Below, piece after piece: positions 61,101 to 64,000 of a DNA stretch of 64,000 nucleotides (position 1 is the first letter of the stretch; every line of letters starts with the position of its first letter). A model generated the notes under the pieces. The model was given only the letters and a program-made list of their open reading frames with translations, ran no database searches and was not told where the DNA came from. Position numbers and translations under genes: made by a program. The DNA comes from Stereum hirsutum FP-91666 SS1 (Eukaryota; Basidiomycota; Agaricomycetes; Russulales; Stereaceae): positions 1,294,339 to 1,358,338 of the forward strand of contig NW_006763137.1 in the NCBI RefSeq assembly GCF_000264905.1. Reading direction: 5' to 3'.

Positions 61101-61660
61101 GAACTCTGACGAGATCTTGTTAGCAAAAACGCGGATGAAGAGCGATTGTACCTCAACTCACTTATTGCCCTTGGTCGCCGCCAAAGTTCCTGAGACACAC
61201 TCATCATGTCAGCGTCAAGCCATCGATCCGCACAACGGCGTTAGCCATACCATCTGGACAAATTGCAGCACAACCACGTCTTATACAAGCTTGACAAGGA
61301 AAGGTCCTGTGGACACATTGCAGACAGTCAGCTTGCTGCTAGCCCCGCTGACCCCCGCTCGAATCGCTCTCCGAATCGGATCGCTCTCATTGGGGTACAC
61401 TGGTTGGTACACACCTGTCACATTTCAATTTCGATCTACATATATAGAGAGTCAGCACAAAGGAGAGCCCAAGACAAGAAGCGCCCAGAAAGAGTCGAAG
61501 TGGGAGAATATCTGCAGAGCGAGTCGGAGGGCGAGTCGGAGAATAACTAAAGAGCGTACCTTCGACACTCTGAGCAACTCAAGCCACCTCTCCGAGTGGT
61601 AGATGAACTTGGTCCGGACGAAGGACCGGCTTCGCTGGCGCTTGCTTTGGAGGTCGTCAT
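58186..61660 (-). CDS. Zn2Cys6 fungal transcription factor
   Basis: A nuclear DNA-binding regulator with an N-terminal binuclear zinc cluster and a middle homology region. The ATG at 61660 begins MTTSKASASEAGPSSG. The cluster is split over three exons, with a middle exon of 21 nt, and reads SCSECRRSKLKCDR + TFPCQACIRRGCAAICPDG, which holds all six ligand cysteines in C-x2-C-x6-C-x5-C-x2-C-x7-C spacing. TLAATKGNKVLAAHAEKLTE follows and then a coiled coil. The middle region shows EQYYALARAAFSLKSI and SNRWLLSGLCFRLGHTVRLS-type helices, as in the Fungal_trans domain. The C-terminus is S/T/H-rich and disordered. Downstream introns were located only roughly. Targets are unknown. Confidence 0.85.
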
Positions 61661-62490
61661 CCGTTGGGATGTTGGGGATGTTGGGCGTCGAGGTGGTCTT
61701 CAATTGGGAAGGTGAGGTCAAGTACGACGGACGTAACGGCTCGGGGAGAGAAGGGTGACTCAGGGATGCGACGGAAATATCATATTCAATCAGAGTCTAT
61801 CGACTGATGCGCACATAAGTACTCAAAAGGACCTGCATCTTTCTGGGATCACTCGTAGAACACCGCACTGCTTCCTGTGGTTTGGTGGCGACATCGAACT
61901 GATGAACGTTGATGTTCATCAGCTTCTTTTCCTTTGTGCTCCGAAATAACACATCTTTCAACCAACCAACCTCCCGCGTTCATGATATTTTGTACAAGGA
62001 TGACAAAAGGGTTGTTGGAATGCTGATGAATGCCATACTGCACGGCCTCACGTCTCTTTTTACTGTAGATAACGGACCATGAAAGGCAGGCGGTATCAGG
62101 GACATACGAGATATTCCACGAGGACCAAGATGAAACGTTCAGATACGCAAGCAGATGACCACTCTCCTATTCTAGCAGTCACCAGTCAACTCGAACGCCC
62201 GGAGGCCGGCCACAACGCAAACATAACGCAAACAGATGTCAACCCGATGAAACGACACTCAAAATCACGAGGAAGGACTGTAAATTGAGGAACGTCCACA
62301 GCAAAACACTATTATCAGAGATACAACGGCGGCCGACCGTAAAGCTCGCACCAAATAGTACGGCCGCCGCACAAGGATACTCACGAACTTGGGAGGAAAA
62401 TGAAACAAAACGGTCTAGGAAAGTATGATGTCTATATAAAGCCGAGAGCGCCCAACGGGAGACATGTCACCCTGACGATACTGATGTCCA
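61661..62490. other. Intergenic, Zn2Cys6 gene promoter side
   Basis: 830 bp between two minus-strand genes. Short frames without similarity; nothing else was seen. Confidence 0.4.
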
Positions 62491-64000
62491 TCACTGCAGT
62501 AAACATGTCGTTCCTCCTGGACCAACAGCTCCCGCCTGTCTGATTTTAGCGTGAGCTGTCAGGAGCTCGTTTCTCATGCGCAAATCTTCGACTTCTCGCT
62601 CGACATCAATCCTCTGCACCACCTCTTCCTGCCTGATCTTCATCAGCAATGGCAACATATCCCTCAGAGCCTCCCATCTTTCGTACCGTTCCCTGCTTAC
62701 GGCCTTGTAGACCTCGTCGACCATGTACCACGGCCAGGTGACTCCCATGCTCAAAATAGGGGCTTGCTGACCGAAAAGGAGGTGTGAGAGGAAGAGAGCA
62801 AGGGGTTGTATGCCGTCGACTTCGCAGATGGGAGAGACACCAATATAGAAGTCGTGAAGAACCGGGAATCGAGGGATAAGACCGTGGACATCATCAGATG
62901 GGTCCTTTGCGATTCCGTCGATGTACACGCCCAGCTTCTCGAGCTTGCGACAATGCCGTACGAGTGGAATCAACGCCGCCAAAGGCAACGGGGGATATTC
63001 GTCCGTATCGATTATATTCAGGGGTTCCGGATTCAGGAACAGGTTTTCGAGGTTGGGAAGTGAAACCGCTAACTGGGAAACATCCTCCTCGTTGAGCATG
63101 AGCGGTAGATTATGTCTGAATTCCAGGCTGCGCAGGGATTTGAGACGGAGGATGGGCTGAAGTGTGTCGAGACCAATTTGTTCCGGTTCGATGGATGGAT
63201 TAGCTGGGCGTGTATCGACGACTTCCAAGCATAGCTCCTGGAGGTCTGGATACGTATCTGCTACCGCCTTGAGGAAGCTTTTGATGGCCTTCTTCCCTTC
63301 GGCCTCGCGTGTGTAAACGTTGATCTCGGAAAGCCTGGATAGGGAGGTGTCGCCCGTGAGGAGCATTGTGGCGACGGAAAGCGGTGTCCACAAGCAGATT
63401 TGCTTCAGAGCCGGGAAAGTGTTCGGTCCAAATGGTTTGTCTGGTAGGTCGGGGTAAAGTTCCGTGGCTAGAGCTTCGTCATCTGATTCCAGTGATAAAT
63501 CGAATGCGAGGGCCTCTAAGTATGGAAGCTGCGACAGCGCCATCATGACGCTCGGCGTATATAACCACCTCTCCATAGAAATCTTCTTCAGAGTTTGAAG
63601 TTTGCTGAATAAGGGCATGAGCGATGGAATGGTCGAAATCGAGAGCTCGGCAGCTATACAGAGAGTTTCTAGGGAAGGTAGACGGGATATTAGATCGTCA
63701 ACCTGGGCTTCTCTGGTGTAACTGATGGCTGACGCTATGTCGATGCGAACTTCCTTGACAGCGCTATGCATGAACAACGTCGAATAGATGCAAGTGGCGG
63801 TGTTTCGCGCGCGCCAGCCCAAGACACGTAGATGGGGGAAGATTGTGAAGGACGTCCGTGTTCTAGAGATCTCTGCGAAGACAGAGTGGTGTATTGCTTC
63901 TTTTGTCCTCAAGGGATGAGGATTATAAATGAGCAACCGCACACGACGAGCATACGGAGCGAAGTTCGCCCAGTCTGCTTGCGTGACTGCTCTGGTGAAA
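62491..64000 (-). CDS. F-box/leucine-rich-repeat-like protein, 5' end outside window
   Basis: A single open frame enters from the right edge and ends at 62491, giving about 500 residues of a longer protein. The first visible residues, VTQADWANFAPYARRVRLLI, resemble the segment that follows the F-box in many basidiomycete F-box proteins. Irregular leucine-rich units of 20-30 residues follow, for example LPSLETLCIAAELS, LPYLEALAFDLSLE, LKSLRSLEFRHNLP and LPNLENLFLNPEPL. A C-terminal coiled coil (VVQRIDVEREVEDLRMRNEL) ends the protein. The F-box itself, if present, lies beyond the edge. Such proteins are presumed SCF ubiquitin-ligase substrate receptors and form large families in Agaricomycetes. 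Confidence 0.75.
   Translation of the reverse strand, partial: FTRAVTQADWANFAPYARRVRLLIYNPHPLRTKEAIHHSVFAEISRTRTSFTIFPHLRVLGWRARNTATCIYSTLFMHSAVKEVRIDIASAISYTREAQVDDLISRLPSLETLCIAAELSISTIPSLMPLFSKLQTLKKISMERWLYTPSVMMALSQLPYLEALAFDLSLESDDEALATELYPDLPDKPFGPNTFPALKQICLWTPLSVATMLLTGDTSLSRLSEINVYTREAEGKKAIKSFLKAVADTYPDLQELCLEVVDTRPANPSIEPEQIGLDTLQPILRLKSLRSLEFRHNLPLMLNEEDVSQLAVSLPNLENLFLNPEPLNIIDTDEYPPLPLAALIPLVRHCRKLEKLGVYIDGIAKDPSDDVHGLIPRFPVLHDFYIGVSPICEVDGIQPLALFLSHLLFGQQAPILSMGVTWPWYMVDEVYKAVSRERYERWEALRDMLPLLMKIRQEEVVQRIDVEREVEDLRMRNELLTAHAKIRQAGAVGPGGTTCLLQ

Noticed and set aside
62491..63942. Calling the right-edge gene a complete protein starting at 63942
   Set aside because: The first codon there is not an ATG in a convincing context and the same frame continues without stop to the window edge with conserved-looking residues.

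Overview
The window is nuclear DNA from a filamentous basidiomycete, most likely an Agaricomycete. The evidence is dense intron-split genes with introns of about 50-70 nt (GT...AG), proteins of basidiomycete type (Slt2/Mpk1 MAP kinase, Zn2Cys6 regulator, F-box/leucine-rich protein) and no bacterial-style operons. No transposon, tRNA or rRNA gene was recognised. Most coordinates below are for spliced genes, read exon by exon and checked for splice sites and reading phase; where exons were only traced roughly this is stated.

Layout. 0.3-3.4 kb (-): cell-wall-integrity MAP kinase with 13 exons, four of them 5-17 nt. 4.4-8.8 kb (-): symplekin/Pta1. 9.0-9.6 kb (+): V-ATPase subunit G. 10.2-11.2 kb (-): tetratricopeptide protein. 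12.2-13.0 kb (-): unknown W/G/H-rich protein. 14.1-15.1 kb (-): FIS1. 15.8-18.2 kb: an intact NmrA-like reductase gene and a broken copy, convergent. 19.0-21.9 kb (-): SNM1/PSO2 nuclease. 22.2-24.2 kb (-): IPI3. 24.6-26.4 kb (+): J-domain protein. 26.4-33.3 kb: gene-poor stretch with two J-domain-less genes that share a motif and an intron with the J protein's tail. 33.7-39.3 kb (+): glycogen debranching enzyme. 39.8-43.4 kb (+): PAT1. 43.8-47.8 kb: two NmrA-like genes (-), separated by a decayed copy of the PAT1 3' end. 48.6-51.6 kb (-): Golgi-type glycosyltransferase. 52.1-53.5 kb (-): mitoferrin. 54.1-55.5 kb (-): xanthine/hypoxanthine phosphoribosyltransferase with a 7-nt exon. 55.8-57.6 kb (+): RNA polymerase III subunit RPC4/RPC53. 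58.2-61.7 kb (-): Zn2Cys6 transcription factor. 62.5-64 kb (-): F-box/LRR-like protein cut by the window edge.

Most genes are housekeeping and do not form one pathway. The lineage-specific material is in three places: the four-member NmrA-like family, all with the same TATA element 89-93 nt before the ATG; the segmental duplication that copied the PAT1 3' end together with one NmrA-like gene; and the pair of proline-rich proteins that look derived from the C-terminal tail of a J-domain chaperone. The last is the best candidate for an undescribed family. A second theme is very small exons, which make several genes invisible or fragmentary to ORF-based annotation.
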